Assembly: GCA_019636195.1 (NCBI GenBank)
Contig: JAHBYA010000013.1
Location: 62,001-126,000, forward strand
DNA: 64,000 bases
Origin: Planctomycetota bacterium
GTDB lineage: Bacteria > Planctomycetota > UBA8742 > UBA2392
Direction: 5' to 3'
In this document: in pieces, positions 9,330-17,865 of the stretch
Position numbering within the stretch: the stretch's first letter is position 1
Layout: every line of letters starts with the position of its first letter
Made by a program: the position numbers and the translations under genes
The notes under the pieces: model-generated
Seen by the model: the letters and a program-made list of their open reading frames with translations, nothing else
Told to the model about the DNA's origin: nothing
The model's database searches: none

Positions 9330-10948
9330 CTAGAACAGCCCCGCAAGCTCGGACTCATCGTGCCACTCGGGAGCGGGTGTGCCGTCCGCCAATGCCGCGC
9401 ACAGGCCCGGGTTTGAGGCTTGCAGGGCGTGCCACATGTCGGGCTGCATTTCTTGAAGCATTGCGGCCAGCGCGCGGCGGTGATGGGGCGTAAGCTCATG
9501 CGGAAAATGCCCGCGCAACGAGGCCGCCGCGCGCCCCGTTTGCAGGGCTTGCCCGGCGTCTGCGAGCACCGCCTCGCACTTGCGAGTTTCAATGGCGAGC
9601 GCCGAGTCGTCACCCAGGGACGCGCCGCGGGCGATCGCGTGCATTTCAGCGACGTGGCGGGCAGCTTGATCCAGCAGCCCGAAGTCGCGGCCCTCAAGGG
9701 CGAGCGCCGCCACGCGCCTTGCCTCAAGGGCATGATACAGCACGCCATGTTCATGTAGTTGTAGGCAGTTTCACCGGCGTTGCGGGCGCGGTTCTGCTGC
9801 TCCAGCGAGCGCCGGTAGGTTGCCATGGCTTCGGCAAATCGCTGTTCGTCCGAAAGCAGGTTGCCCAGGTTAGTCAAGAACGCAGCCTCAAGAAACGAGT
9901 CGCCTGACTCGGCAAACACCGCAAGCGCGCGCCGCAACAAGGCCTCGGTCTCGCCCGGCCGCCCGGCGCTTCGCAGCAGCAGGCCGTAGTTGCCGGTGTT
10001 CACGCCCTCTGAGCGCTTGTCGCCCACCTTTCGGTTCAGGGCGATGGCTTCCATGTACAGCCGCTCGGCTTCAGCGGCGTTGCCTGCCTCGTTTTCGAAG
10101 ATTGCCAGATTACCAGTGGTGATTGCACAGGCGTGCAGGTCACCGTTTTCGCGCTGGATGCGGATCGCCTCGTGGTACATGGCGCGAACCCGCGCGTCTT
10201 CGCCAGTCTGCCGCAGCACGTTCGCCTGCAACGCCGTGGCCAGCGCCATGACCGCGCTTGTTCCGGACTCGCGCGCAAACCCAGCCGCGCGCTGTGCGTG
10301 TGCAGCCGCGTCGCGCAACTGGCCCGTGCGCAACAGGCAGATCGCGTAGTGCCCCACGCATTGGGATAGCCGCGCCTTGTCGCCGGCTGCTGCAAACACG
10401 GGCTCGGCTTTGCGCAGCAACTCTGCGGCTTCATGCACGTTGTGCCATTCACGTTTCTGCTTGGCGACCGCCAGCCAAAGCTTTGCGCGCGTCAATTCGT
10501 CGCCGAGTTGCGGTTCAAGGGCTTGCGCCGCGGACAGGCATTCCATGACTTTCGGGCCGCGGCCCAACTGCTGGTTCAAGGCAGCCATACGGCAGAAGAC
10601 GTCGGCTGCCTTGTCCGCCCCCGCAAACGGGTGCGCGGCGGTGCGTTGCAGAAGCGCCAGGGCGACATCGTTCGCGTAGCCGGACTCCGCGTGCTGCGCG
10701 GCGGTGGTGAGGTGCTCCAGCTCAATACGCCGCCACTCGTGCTCGTCGCCTTCGATCGCGGCCTGCAAGGCATGGTCGGCAAGCTCAGCGGCAAACTGGG
10801 GCTTGCCGCCGGTGATCTGTCGAATGATGTGGTAGGCCAGCCCGTGCAGCCTTGCACGGTCGCGAGGCAACTGAAGTTGCTGCGCGGCCTCGCGCAGTAA
10901 CGCGTGCCGAAACAGGTACGCCCGTTCTGCGTCCATAACGTCGCGATG
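9330..10948 (-). pseudogene. TPR-repeat protein, frameshifted and 5'-truncated
   Basis: From about 10936 down to 9746 the frame encodes tetratricopeptide-type helical repeats (for example NTGNYGLLLRSAGRPGETE). At about 9746 the frame shifts: continuing in the original frame gives nonsense, while the adjacent frame continues sensibly (LYHALEARRVAALALEGRDF) to a stop at 9330. A single missing base explains this. The N-terminus, YLFRHALLREAAQQLQLP, matches the region that normally follows a NACHT/AAA-type ATPase in signalling proteins, but only four codons separate it from the ygiQ stop, so the front half is gone. A sequencing error could explain the frameshift but not the truncation. Confidence 0.75.
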
Positions 10949-13534
10949 CTATCCGCGGCGGCGGCGCTTGCCATGGTACGGGTTGTTGCGTTTGCGGGTT
11001 GTCGTGGGGCCGCTGCCTATGCCGGCTGGCCTTGCGGGGTTGTCGTCTTCCCAGTCTTCTTCGTTGCCCGGCGGCACCAGCGCGCCGGGGTGGCGGCCGA
11101 TCAAATCGCCGCGGCCGGCTTCGCGCAGGGCCTTGCGCACGCGGCCCTGAAACTCGGGGCGGCTGTACTGCATCAGCGCGCGCTGGCGGCGCTTTTCGCG
11201 CATGGTGGTGGGGGTGTACACGTACTCGCCGGTTTCAGGGTCGTGGCCGCTGTAAAACATCGCCGTCGCGGGCGTCATCGGCGTGGGGATGAAGTCCTGC
11301 ACCTGCTCCGGCGACCAGTTGTTGCGCTTGAAGTACTCGGCCAGGCGGATCTGTTCGTCCATCGTACAGCCGGGATGGCTGCTGACGAAGTACGCCACCA
11401 AGTACTGCTCTTTGCCGACCTTCTTGCTGGCTTCAATGAAGCGCGTTTTGAATTCTTCATACTTGTTCAAGCCGGGTTTGCGCATTCTGGCCAGCACGCT
11501 GTCAGACAGGTGCTCGGGCGCGACCTTCAAGTGGCCGCTGGTGTGGTGCTGCGCAAGGTTTTCGATGTACGCGTTGCCCTGTTCGCCGGCGGTTTTGTCG
11601 TCGATCAGCATGTCGTGGCGAATGCCGCTGGCAATGAAAGCCTTTTTCACCCCCGGCACGGCGCGCACGCGGCGCAGCATTTCAAGCTGCGTATCAAGGT
11701 GCTGGCGCAGGGCGGGGCAGGGGTCAGGCAGCAGGCAGTCGCGGTGCTTGCAGGCGCCAAGGTTCTGCTGCACCGAACAGTAGTTGCCGTACATGTTCGC
11801 GGTCGGGCCGCCGACGTCGCTGATGTAGCCTTTGAAACTGGGCATGTGCGTGATGGCTTTTGCTTCGGCTTCAATGCTGTCAATGCTTCGCGACTGGATG
11901 GTGCGGCCCTGGTGCATCCAAATCGCGCAGAAGGTGCAACTGCCCATGCAGCCGCGGTGCGTCACGATGCTGTGCTGGGTGGTCAGCCACGCGGGTATGC
12001 CTTCGCGCGCGTAGTCGGGGTGGGGCATGCGGGTGTAGGGCAGGTCGAACCAGCGGTCGAGTTCTTCCTGCGATTGCAGGCGCGCGGGCGGCAGTTGAAT
12101 CACGTGCAGCTTGCCGGTGCGCTGCAAAATGGGGCGGCCGCGCACGGGGTCCTGCTGGTCAAAGATGATTTTGAAGGCGCGCGCGTAGTCACGGCGGTAG
12201 GCCGGAATCGCGGCCGGGCCGTTGTCCTGCCGCTCCTGCACGCGGTCCGCAACGGCAAGTCCCGCGTCTTGAGTGCCGTGTGCCGTGTCCATGGACTCGG
12301 AACCCGGAACCCGGAACCCGGAACTGTTTTTGGGCGGCAACAGCGCCTCGTGATCCAGCGTGTACACCGGCTTGCCGAAGCGGTCTGTGAACGCGGGTGT
12401 GTCCAGAAACGCGGCGTCTTTGCGCACGAATGTGGTGCCGCGCACGTCGTTGATTTCGTGCAGCGACTCGCCGGCGTTCAGGCGGTGCGCAAGCTCGACT
12501 ATCTGTTGCTCGCCCATGCCGAAGACAAGCATGTCGGCGTTGCTGTCCAGCAGCACGCTGCGGCGCACCTTGTCGTCCCAATAGTCGTAATGCGAAAAGC
12601 GCCGCTGGCTGGCCTCGATGCCGCCGACGATGATGGGCACTTTGCCGAACGCGCGGCGGATCATGTTGCAGTAAACGATTGTCGCGCGCACGGGCCGCTT
12701 GCCGGGCTTGCCGCCGGGGCTGTAGGGGTCGTCGCTGCGCGGCAGCTTGTGCGCGGTGTAGGCATTGAGGTTGCTGTCAAGGTTGCCCGCGCTGACCAGA
12801 AAGCCGAGTCGCGGCTTGCCCAGCGCCTTGAAGGCCTCGACATCTGTGTAATCTGGCTGTGCGAGTATGCCGACCTTGAACCCGGCCCACTCAAGCACGC
12901 GGCCGACTACGGCGTTGGCAAAGCTGGGGTGGTCAACGTAGGCATCGCCCGTGACAAGCACAAAGTCGCACTGCGACCAGCCGCGGGCGTCCATGTCGGC
13001 GCGGGTCGTGGGCAGAAAGGCGCCGCGTTCGGTGTTCGGCGTTCGGCGTTCGGCGTTGGGTTGTTGCTCCAACTCCGAACCCCGAGCATGGGACTCGGAA
13101 CTGTAGTACTCCGCCGCCAACTTGGCCGCGTACTCCTGCGCGCGGGCGGCTTTTTCGCCGAGGTCGCTTTCACTTGCGTTGCCGCGGGCGGCCTGCGTGC
13201 GCAAGAAGCGTTCAACGGCGTCGTGGGGCACGTCCGGCGTCTGCTGTGCGTAGGCCACCGGGTTGCCGCGCGATGCCGCCAGTCGTTCGCGTTCTTCGGC
13301 AAGCCACTGGCGGTTGAGCTCGGCTTGGCGGGCGCGCTGGCCCGGCGGCACGGAATGGCCTTGCGGCGTGAGTTTGCCGGTCAGCAGGTCGATTTTGTCA
13401 ACGTGGCTGCCGCGCTCAAAGCGATCAAGCACTTCGCCGGGGCGCTTGCGATAGCTGTCGGGTGTGTGGTCGCCGGCTGCCGGTTGAAGGTTGGCGTGCA
13501 GCGGGTGCGCGGGCACAGGGCCGTCTTTGCTCAT
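10949..13534 (-). CDS. ygiQ: YgiQ-family radical SAM protein
   Basis: This 861-residue protein belongs to the YgiQ radical SAM family, whose function is unknown. It has an N-terminal domain with LVTGDAYVDHPSFANAVVGRVLE, a radical SAM cluster motif HRGCMGSCTFC, the family segment GMGEQQIVELAHRL and a basic C-terminal tail (RRRRG). The start MSKDGPVPAHP fits the family N-terminus. Two in-frame low-complexity inserts (residues about 141-173 and 401-426) come from heptanucleotide repeats and are not part of the normal fold; the reading frame survives both. The TPR pseudogene follows in the same frame. Confidence 0.93.
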   Translation of the reverse strand: MSKDGPVPAHPLHANLQPAAGDHTPDSYRKRPGEVLDRFERGSHVDKIDLLTGKLTPQGHSVPPGQRARQAELNRQWLAEERERLAASRGNPVAYAQQTPDVPHDAVERFLRTQAARGNASESDLGEKAARAQEYAAKLAAEYYSSESHARGSELEQQPNAERRTPNTERGAFLPTTRADMDARGWSQCDFVLVTGDAYVDHPSFANAVVGRVLEWAGFKVGILAQPDYTDVEAFKALGKPRLGFLVSAGNLDSNLNAYTAHKLPRSDDPYSPGGKPGKRPVRATIVYCNMIRRAFGKVPIIVGGIEASQRRFSHYDYWDDKVRRSVLLDSNADMLVFGMGEQQIVELAHRLNAGESLHEINDVRGTTFVRKDAAFLDTPAFTDRFGKPVYTLDHEALLPPKNSSGFRVPGSESMDTAHGTQDAGLAVADRVQERQDNGPAAIPAYRRDYARAFKIIFDQQDPVRGRPILQRTGKLHVIQLPPARLQSQEELDRWFDLPYTRMPHPDYAREGIPAWLTTQHSIVTHRGCMGSCTFCAIWMHQGRTIQSRSIDSIEAEAKAITHMPSFKGYISDVGGPTANMYGNYCSVQQNLGACKHRDCLLPDPCPALRQHLDTQLEMLRRVRAVPGVKKAFIASGIRHDMLIDDKTAGEQGNAYIENLAQHHTSGHLKVAPEHLSDSVLARMRKPGLNKYEEFKTRFIEASKKVGKEQYLVAYFVSSHPGCTMDEQIRLAEYFKRNNWSPEQVQDFIPTPMTPATAMFYSGHDPETGEYVYTPTTMREKRRQRALMQYSRPEFQGRVRKALREAGRGDLIGRHPGALVPPGNEEDWEDDNPARPAGIGSGPTTTRKRNNPYHGKRRRRG
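12301..12321. repeat. Heptanucleotide repeat (AACCCGG)3 inside ygiQ
   Basis: Three perfect tandem copies of AACCCGG, preceded by the partial unit ACTCGG. A GTGCCGT duplication lies nearby at about 12274-12287. On the coding strand the area encodes the Ser/Gly/Asp-rich insert FRVPGSESMDTAHG. The flank CATGGACTCGGAAC is nearly repeated at the second ygiQ insert (CATGGGACTCGGAAC, from 13088), linking the two. Confidence 0.85.
13027..13054. repeat. Heptanucleotide repeat (GTTCGGY)4 inside ygiQ
   Basis: Four tandem 7-base units, GTTCGGT followed by three GTTCGGC, within the coding region. On the coding strand they give the peptide PNAERRTPNTER. Because 21 bases make three units, additions of three units keep frame. 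Confidence 0.88.
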
Positions 13535-13796
13535 CTCAGCCTTTCGGCGTCTGTAGCGGTAAAGCCGGCGTACCGACCCCCGCTGGACTGATCCATTCGT
13601 GGACCCAAGGCGGGCCAGTGTAGCGGCGCCGGCGAGTTGCGCGAGGGGGCGGGCCCGGGGAGTTCGTCTGTGGCCTGCCATGGCGGCCTGCTGCGAACTC
13701 TGCGGCCTTGTAGTGAACAGACAGCGGCAAATGCCGGCACTTGCAAGTGCGCCTGGTGCTGCCACCATCGTTGGCAGTACAACCGTGGGGGTATGC

Positions 13797-14354
13797 ATGA
13801 CCGAGAAACGCAAAGGCAGTCTGCTTGGCACGCTGTTCAAGCTGGGCCTGCTGTTCACGCTGATGCTGGTGCTGGCCGGCGTGGGCATGTGCGCCTACGG
13901 CCACAGCAAGCCCGAGGGCCACACAGCCAGCGGCAGCGAAATCATCAAGGCGCCGCTCGCGGACGTGTTCGCGCTTGAGGTCAACATCGAAAGGCGGCCG
14001 GAGTGGATGGAGCAGGTGAAAGAAGTCCGCGATTACAAGGAAGGCGAAAACGGCACAGCCAGCTGGCTTGAAGTCTGGAGCGACGGCAACGAGTTCGACA
14101 TGCAGCTGGCGGCGAACGCGAAAGACAAGATGCTGCGTTTCGAAATCCGGGACCGCAACGAGGTGTTCAACGGCTCATGGACGCTGGACTTTGAGGCGGT
14201 GGAAGGCGGCACACGGGTGACAATCACCGAGCAAGGCAACATCCCCAACGCGTTTGTAAGGGGCATGTTTCACCTCGTCGCCAGCCCCGACGATACGCTG
14301 AAGCAGCACCTGCAAATCCTGAAAACCCAAGCCGAGAAGAAGGCGGCGAAGTAG
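13797..14354 (+). CDS. Membrane-anchored SRPBCC (START-like) protein
   Basis: This is a 185-residue protein. The start MTEKRKGS is used because it places a single N-terminal membrane helix (about residues 14-33, LFTLMLVLAGVGMCAYG) directly after a basic cap. The rest resembles the SRPBCC/polyketide-cyclase-like hydrophobic-pocket fold: an early IIKAPLADVFALEVNIERRPEWM segment and late GTRVTITEQG and LKQHLQILK helix. The ligand is unknown. It precedes ffh on the same strand by 65 bases and may be co-transcribed with it. Confidence 0.82.
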   Translation: MTEKRKGSLLGTLFKLGLLFTLMLVLAGVGMCAYGHSKPEGHTASGSEIIKAPLADVFALEVNIERRPEWMEQVKEVRDYKEGENGTASWLEVWSDGNEFDMQLAANAKDKMLRFEIRDRNEVFNGSWTLDFEAVEGGTRVTITEQGNIPNAFVRGMFHLVASPDDTLKQHLQILKTQAEKKAAK

Positions 14355-14419
14355 CCTTCGCCTACACTCCAAGCAGGCCGGTGCTACACTGCCCGGCCTG
14401 CTGACTCTTGGGACCTGCG

Positions 14420-15892
14420 ATGTTCGATAACATTACCAGCCGCTTTACGGACCTCTGGCGCAAGATGTCGGGGTCCGACACCATCACCGAAGACAACATT
14501 AAAGAAGCCGTGCGCGCCATCCGCACCGCGCTGCTTGAAGCCGACGTAAGCCTGCAGGTCGCCAAGAACTTCACCGAGCGCGTGCGCGAAAAAGCGCTGG
14601 GCGAAGAAGTGCTCAAGGGCGTGCGCCCCGGCGAACAGTTTATCAAGATCGTCAACGATGAACTGATCCGCATGATGGCCGAGCCCGGCATCATCGACGA
14701 CCAGGGCCGCGCCAAGCTTAACTTCCGCGGCGACCGCCCGACCGTCATCCTGATGGCCGGCCTGCAGGGCGCGGGCAAAACCACCACCTGCGGCAAACTG
14801 GCGCTGTTTCTGAAGCAGAAGTACCGCAAAAGCCCCATGCTGGTCGCCGCCGACTTGCAACGCCCCGCCGCCGTTGACCAGCTTGAGGTTGTCGGCAAGG
14901 GCATCAACGTGCCGGTGTACGCCGACCGCAAGTCCACACCGCCCGCAGTCTGCGAAGCCGCCATCGCCGAAGCCAAAAAGAAGGGTTGCGACGTCGTCAT
15001 ACTCGACACAGCCGGCCGCCTGCACGTTGACGACACCCTGATGAAAGAAGTGCAGGAAATCTCGCGCCGCACCAAGCCCGACGAAGTGTTTTTCGTATGC
15101 GACGGCATGACCGGCCAGGACGCCGTGAAGTCCGCCAAGGCCTTTGATGAAAAGCTGCCGCTCACCGGCGCGATCCTGACCAAGCTGGATGGTGACAGCC
15201 GCGGCGGCGCGGTCATGACCGTGCGCGCCGTAACCGGCAAGCCCATCCGCTTCATTGGCGTCAGTGAAAAGATGGACGGGCTGGAAGTGTTTCACCCGGA
15301 CCGTATCGCCAGCCGCATCTTGGGCATGGGCGACGTGGTCAGTCTTGTCGAAAAGGCCCAAAGCGCGATCAACGAAGAACAGGCCCTTGAGCTTGAAGAG
15401 AAGCTGCTGGCCGACGAATTCACGCTGGAAGACTTCCTGTCGCAGATCAAGGCCATCCGCAAGATGGGCCCGATGGCGGAGATCCTGAAGATGATCCCGG
15501 GCGGCAGCGAGTTGCCGCTCGATCAAATCAATGAGCGCGGCCTCGACCACGTGGAGGCGATTATCCTGTCGATGACGCCCAAAGAGCGCCGCCTGCCCGA
15601 GCAGCTCAACATGAGCCGCAAGCGCCGCATTGCGCAGGGCAGCGGCCGCCAGATCGAAGAAGTGAACCGCCTGCTTAAGAGTTTCGACCAGATGCGCGAG
15701 ATGGTGCAGGGCCTGAAGAACCAGGGGCTGATGGGCAAAGCCGCGGCCTGGAAGGTCAACCGCGACAAAAAGAAGATGCTCAAGGACCAGCACAAGGCGC
15801 TCAAGGCCGGCAAAAAGCGCGCCAAGGCAAACGTGCGCCGCGCCGCCGGCGATATGGCCGCTTTCCGTAAAGAGTTTGGTCTGGACGTCTAG
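14420..15892 (+). CDS. ffh: Signal recognition particle protein Ffh (SRP54)
   Basis: This is a 490-residue GTPase that binds SRP RNA and signal sequences of nascent proteins and delivers them to FtsY. It has an N-terminal helical bundle, G1 motif GLQGAGKTTT, DTAGR, TKLDGD and the GTPase-to-M-domain linker HPDRIASRILGMGDV. The C-terminal M domain is Met-rich (IRKMGPMAEILKMIPG, LNMSRKRRIAQGSG). The length is slightly above average because of a Lys/Arg-rich C-terminal extension. The start MFDNITSRF is typical of the family. Confidence 0.97.
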   Translation: MFDNITSRFTDLWRKMSGSDTITEDNIKEAVRAIRTALLEADVSLQVAKNFTERVREKALGEEVLKGVRPGEQFIKIVNDELIRMMAEPGIIDDQGRAKLNFRGDRPTVILMAGLQGAGKTTTCGKLALFLKQKYRKSPMLVAADLQRPAAVDQLEVVGKGINVPVYADRKSTPPAVCEAAIAEAKKKGCDVVILDTAGRLHVDDTLMKEVQEISRRTKPDEVFFVCDGMTGQDAVKSAKAFDEKLPLTGAILTKLDGDSRGGAVMTVRAVTGKPIRFIGVSEKMDGLEVFHPDRIASRILGMGDVVSLVEKAQSAINEEQALELEEKLLADEFTLEDFLSQIKAIRKMGPMAEILKMIPGGSELPLDQINERGLDHVEAIILSMTPKERRLPEQLNMSRKRRIAQGSGRQIEEVNRLLKSFDQMREMVQGLKNQGLMGKAAAWKVNRDKKKMLKDQHKALKAGKKRAKANVRRAAGDMAAFRKEFGLDV

Positions 15893-15901
15893 CGGGCGGG
15901 C

Positions 15902-17056
15902 CTACGCAGCTTCAGCTTTGCGGCGCTTGCGGCGCAGCGCCAGATACACCAGCGCGCCCGCCAGCAGCAGCGGCGAGCCGGCAACGCCGGTCCTAACCAT
16001 GAACGCGCTGGTCCTTTCTAGGCCTTCGACACCTTCCTGCCATGCCTGCGCCAGCTCGCCGTTTACTTCGGGCTTGTCGGGGGCTTTGGCGGCGATGCTC
16101 AGATTCAGGCGCGCGTAGTTGACGCGGCTGTCAAGCGCGGCGATGGCCAGGCGGTAGCGCTCAATCTCAAGGCTTACTTCGCGGCGCTGGCGCTCGTAGT
16201 TGGCGAGGTCGCTTGCGGTGTGTTGCTTGTCAGAGAGAGCGTCGAGACGCTTGAGGTAGGCTTCAGCTTCGGCAAGGCGGGCTTTCAGGTCGATCTGCTG
16301 GCCGGCGACATCTGCTGCACTTTCGGTCTGGCTTACGACTTCGCCCATGTTGGCGGCTTTGACAGTGAACTCGCTGAACTTTTCCGACGGTATGGCGACT
16401 TCCAGCTCAACGGTTGCGTCTTCGCCTGCCCCTTGACGTGTCAAGCGGGTAACAAACCCGCCCAGGATGGTAACCAGCGCCGTAACCTGCATGTAAGCAT
16501 CGCCCGGTTTCTCGTGTTTCAGGCGCAGGCTGCCGGTGCGCACCAGTGATCCGGGCATGACAGGCGCGCCTTCGGGCTGCGGGGCGGGTTGGCCCTGAAC
16601 GCCAATGTTCAGGTGGGCAGGCGGCTCACTTTCGGCCATTGTGTCGGGCATCGCCAGCACTCCCACTTTCTGGCTTCGCGCGTCCATTCGACTGAAGCCG
16701 CCAGTGGCCAGCATGCCCGCGACTACCGCCACAGCCACGCTGGCGGCGGCGACGAGGCCTAGGCCCCAGCGGCTGGACAGGTGATAAAAGATTCGGTGGT
16801 TGGCGGGTATGGGCGGCACTCGTTGGGCCGCGTTGATCACGTCTTGAAACCTGAGTTGCATCTTCGGGGGGGTGATGGCCATCGCCCGTACTTTCGAGCG
16901 CATGGCCACCAGTTCCCCGACGATTTCACGGTCTGCACTGGCGGATTCCGCGGGATCAGGCTCCGGGAGTATGGCGCACAGACCCGTCACATGGTCCAGG
17001 ACCGCATTGTCGTCTTTCGACAAGGCTCGTGTCTGTTTCAAACCGTCCCAATCCAT
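15902..17056 (-). CDS. DUF4349-type protein, candidate anti-sigma partner
   Basis: This is a 384-residue protein with one membrane helix at about 95-118 and a second near the C-terminus followed by RRKRRK. The cytoplasmic N-terminal 90 residues could bind a sigma factor. The outer part (SLRLKHEKPGDAYMQVTALVTILGG, then a long coiled coil containing KARLAEAEAYLKRLDAL) fits DUF4349. It starts two bases after the stop of the ECF sigma gene, so the pair is one operon and an anti-sigma role is the natural inference. No zinc-binding HxxxCxxC motif is visible in the N-terminal part. Confidence 0.82.
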   Translation of the reverse strand: MDWDGLKQTRALSKDDNAVLDHVTGLCAILPEPDPAESASADREIVGELVAMRSKVRAMAITPPKMQLRFQDVINAAQRVPPIPANHRIFYHLSSRWGLGLVAAASVAVAVVAGMLATGGFSRMDARSQKVGVLAMPDTMAESEPPAHLNIGVQGQPAPQPEGAPVMPGSLVRTGSLRLKHEKPGDAYMQVTALVTILGGFVTRLTRQGAGEDATVELEVAIPSEKFSEFTVKAANMGEVVSQTESAADVAGQQIDLKARLAEAEAYLKRLDALSDKQHTASDLANYERQRREVSLEIERYRLAIAALDSRVNYARLNLSIAAKAPDKPEVNGELAQAWQEGVEGLERTSAFMVRTGVAGSPLLLAGALVYLALRRKRRKAEAA

Positions 17057-17058
17057 GG

Positions 17059-17559
17059 CTACTCCTTGCGGCCTTCGCCGGCCAGTGCGGAACCCTTCAG
17101 CAGCTCGTGCAGCGCGCGACGGCCACGCAGCAGGTCCGTCTTCAGCTTGTTGATGTGCACACCAAGCAGGTCGGCTGCGTCCGTGTAGCTCATGCCGTCG
17201 CGGTCAACTGCCAGCACCGCGGCGCGGTGGTCGGCCTTGAGGCGCGACAGCGCGGCCTTGAGCTCGCCGGACAGCGTGGTGTCTGACACGTCCGGGCGCT
17301 CCACGGCCTCGTGCTCGAACTCGCCCAGCTGCTTCACACGGTTGGTGCGGCGCAGCGTGTCGATGGCAAAGTTCACGGCCACGCGCTTGAGCCATGCCGG
17401 GATGTTCGTGTCATCGCGCGGCGGGCGGGTCAGCAGGCGCACGAAAGCCTCCTGCGTCGCGTCTTCCGCGGCCGCGGCGTCGAGCGTCAGGCGGTACACA
17501 GCCGCATGGACGGCTGCCGCGTGCTCGGCGAAAAGGATTTCGATGTCTGCCTGGCGCAT
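17059..17559 (-). CDS. ECF-type RNA polymerase sigma factor
   Basis: This is a 166-residue sigma-70 family protein with region 2 (AEDATQEAFVRLLTRP, WLKRVAVNFAIDTLRR) and region 4 (LSRLKADHRAAVLAVDRDGMSYTDAADLLGV) joined by a short linker, the extracytoplasmic-function layout. The ATG at 17557-17559 is preferred over a TTG four codons upstream because a run of six Gs lies just before it. It is the first gene of a two-gene operon with the DUF4349 protein, which probably restrains it. Its target promoters are unknown. Confidence 0.92.
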   Translation of the reverse strand: MRQADIEILFAEHAAAVHAAVYRLTLDAAAAEDATQEAFVRLLTRPPRDDTNIPAWLKRVAVNFAIDTLRRTNRVKQLGEFEHEAVERPDVSDTTLSGELKAALSRLKADHRAAVLAVDRDGMSYTDAADLLGVHINKLKTDLLRGRRALHELLKGSALAGEGRKE

Positions 17560-17779
17560 TACGCCCCCCAATCAGAGATAAACGGTTAGCCCGTCCTCCA
17601 AAGTTTCAGTCCGCGCAAGGTTGTTTCGGGTGCGCGTTTCCCGGTTTCACATAACCCCTGCAATTCCGGCAGCTTAGGGCCTGCGACTTTGGCGGTACTT
17701 TTCCTGCCGCCGCAAGGCAGACTGCCCGTCAGAAATGAAAAGAACGCCCATGTCGGCCGTTCCTGACATTCCCGGCGCT

Positions 17780-17832
17780 GCTCTTGACATGACAAGAGCA
17801 ACCGGCGTGCCAACTCTTGACGTGACAAGAGT
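17780..17832. promoter_or_regulatory. Pair of near-identical palindromes (operator-like)
   Basis: GCTCTTGACATGACAAGAGC (17780-17799) and ACTCTTGACGTGACAAGAGT (17813-17832) are perfect inverted repeats, each with 7-base arms and a 6-base centre, sharing CTCTTGAC and TGACAAGAG. Their centres are 33 bases apart, about three helical turns, so a dimeric protein could bind both on one face. They lie in the roughly 300-base gap between the sigma gene and the esterase gene starting at 17866. The rest of that gap has no gene. Confidence 0.65.
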
Positions 17833-17865
17833 GATTCGCACCGACCCGCGTGTGGAGCAGCACCC

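Noticed and set aside
10904..13591. A plus-strand open frame of nearly 900 codons
   Set aside because: It is the antisense of ygiQ, whose family motifs are clear on the minus strand; such shadows are common at high GC.
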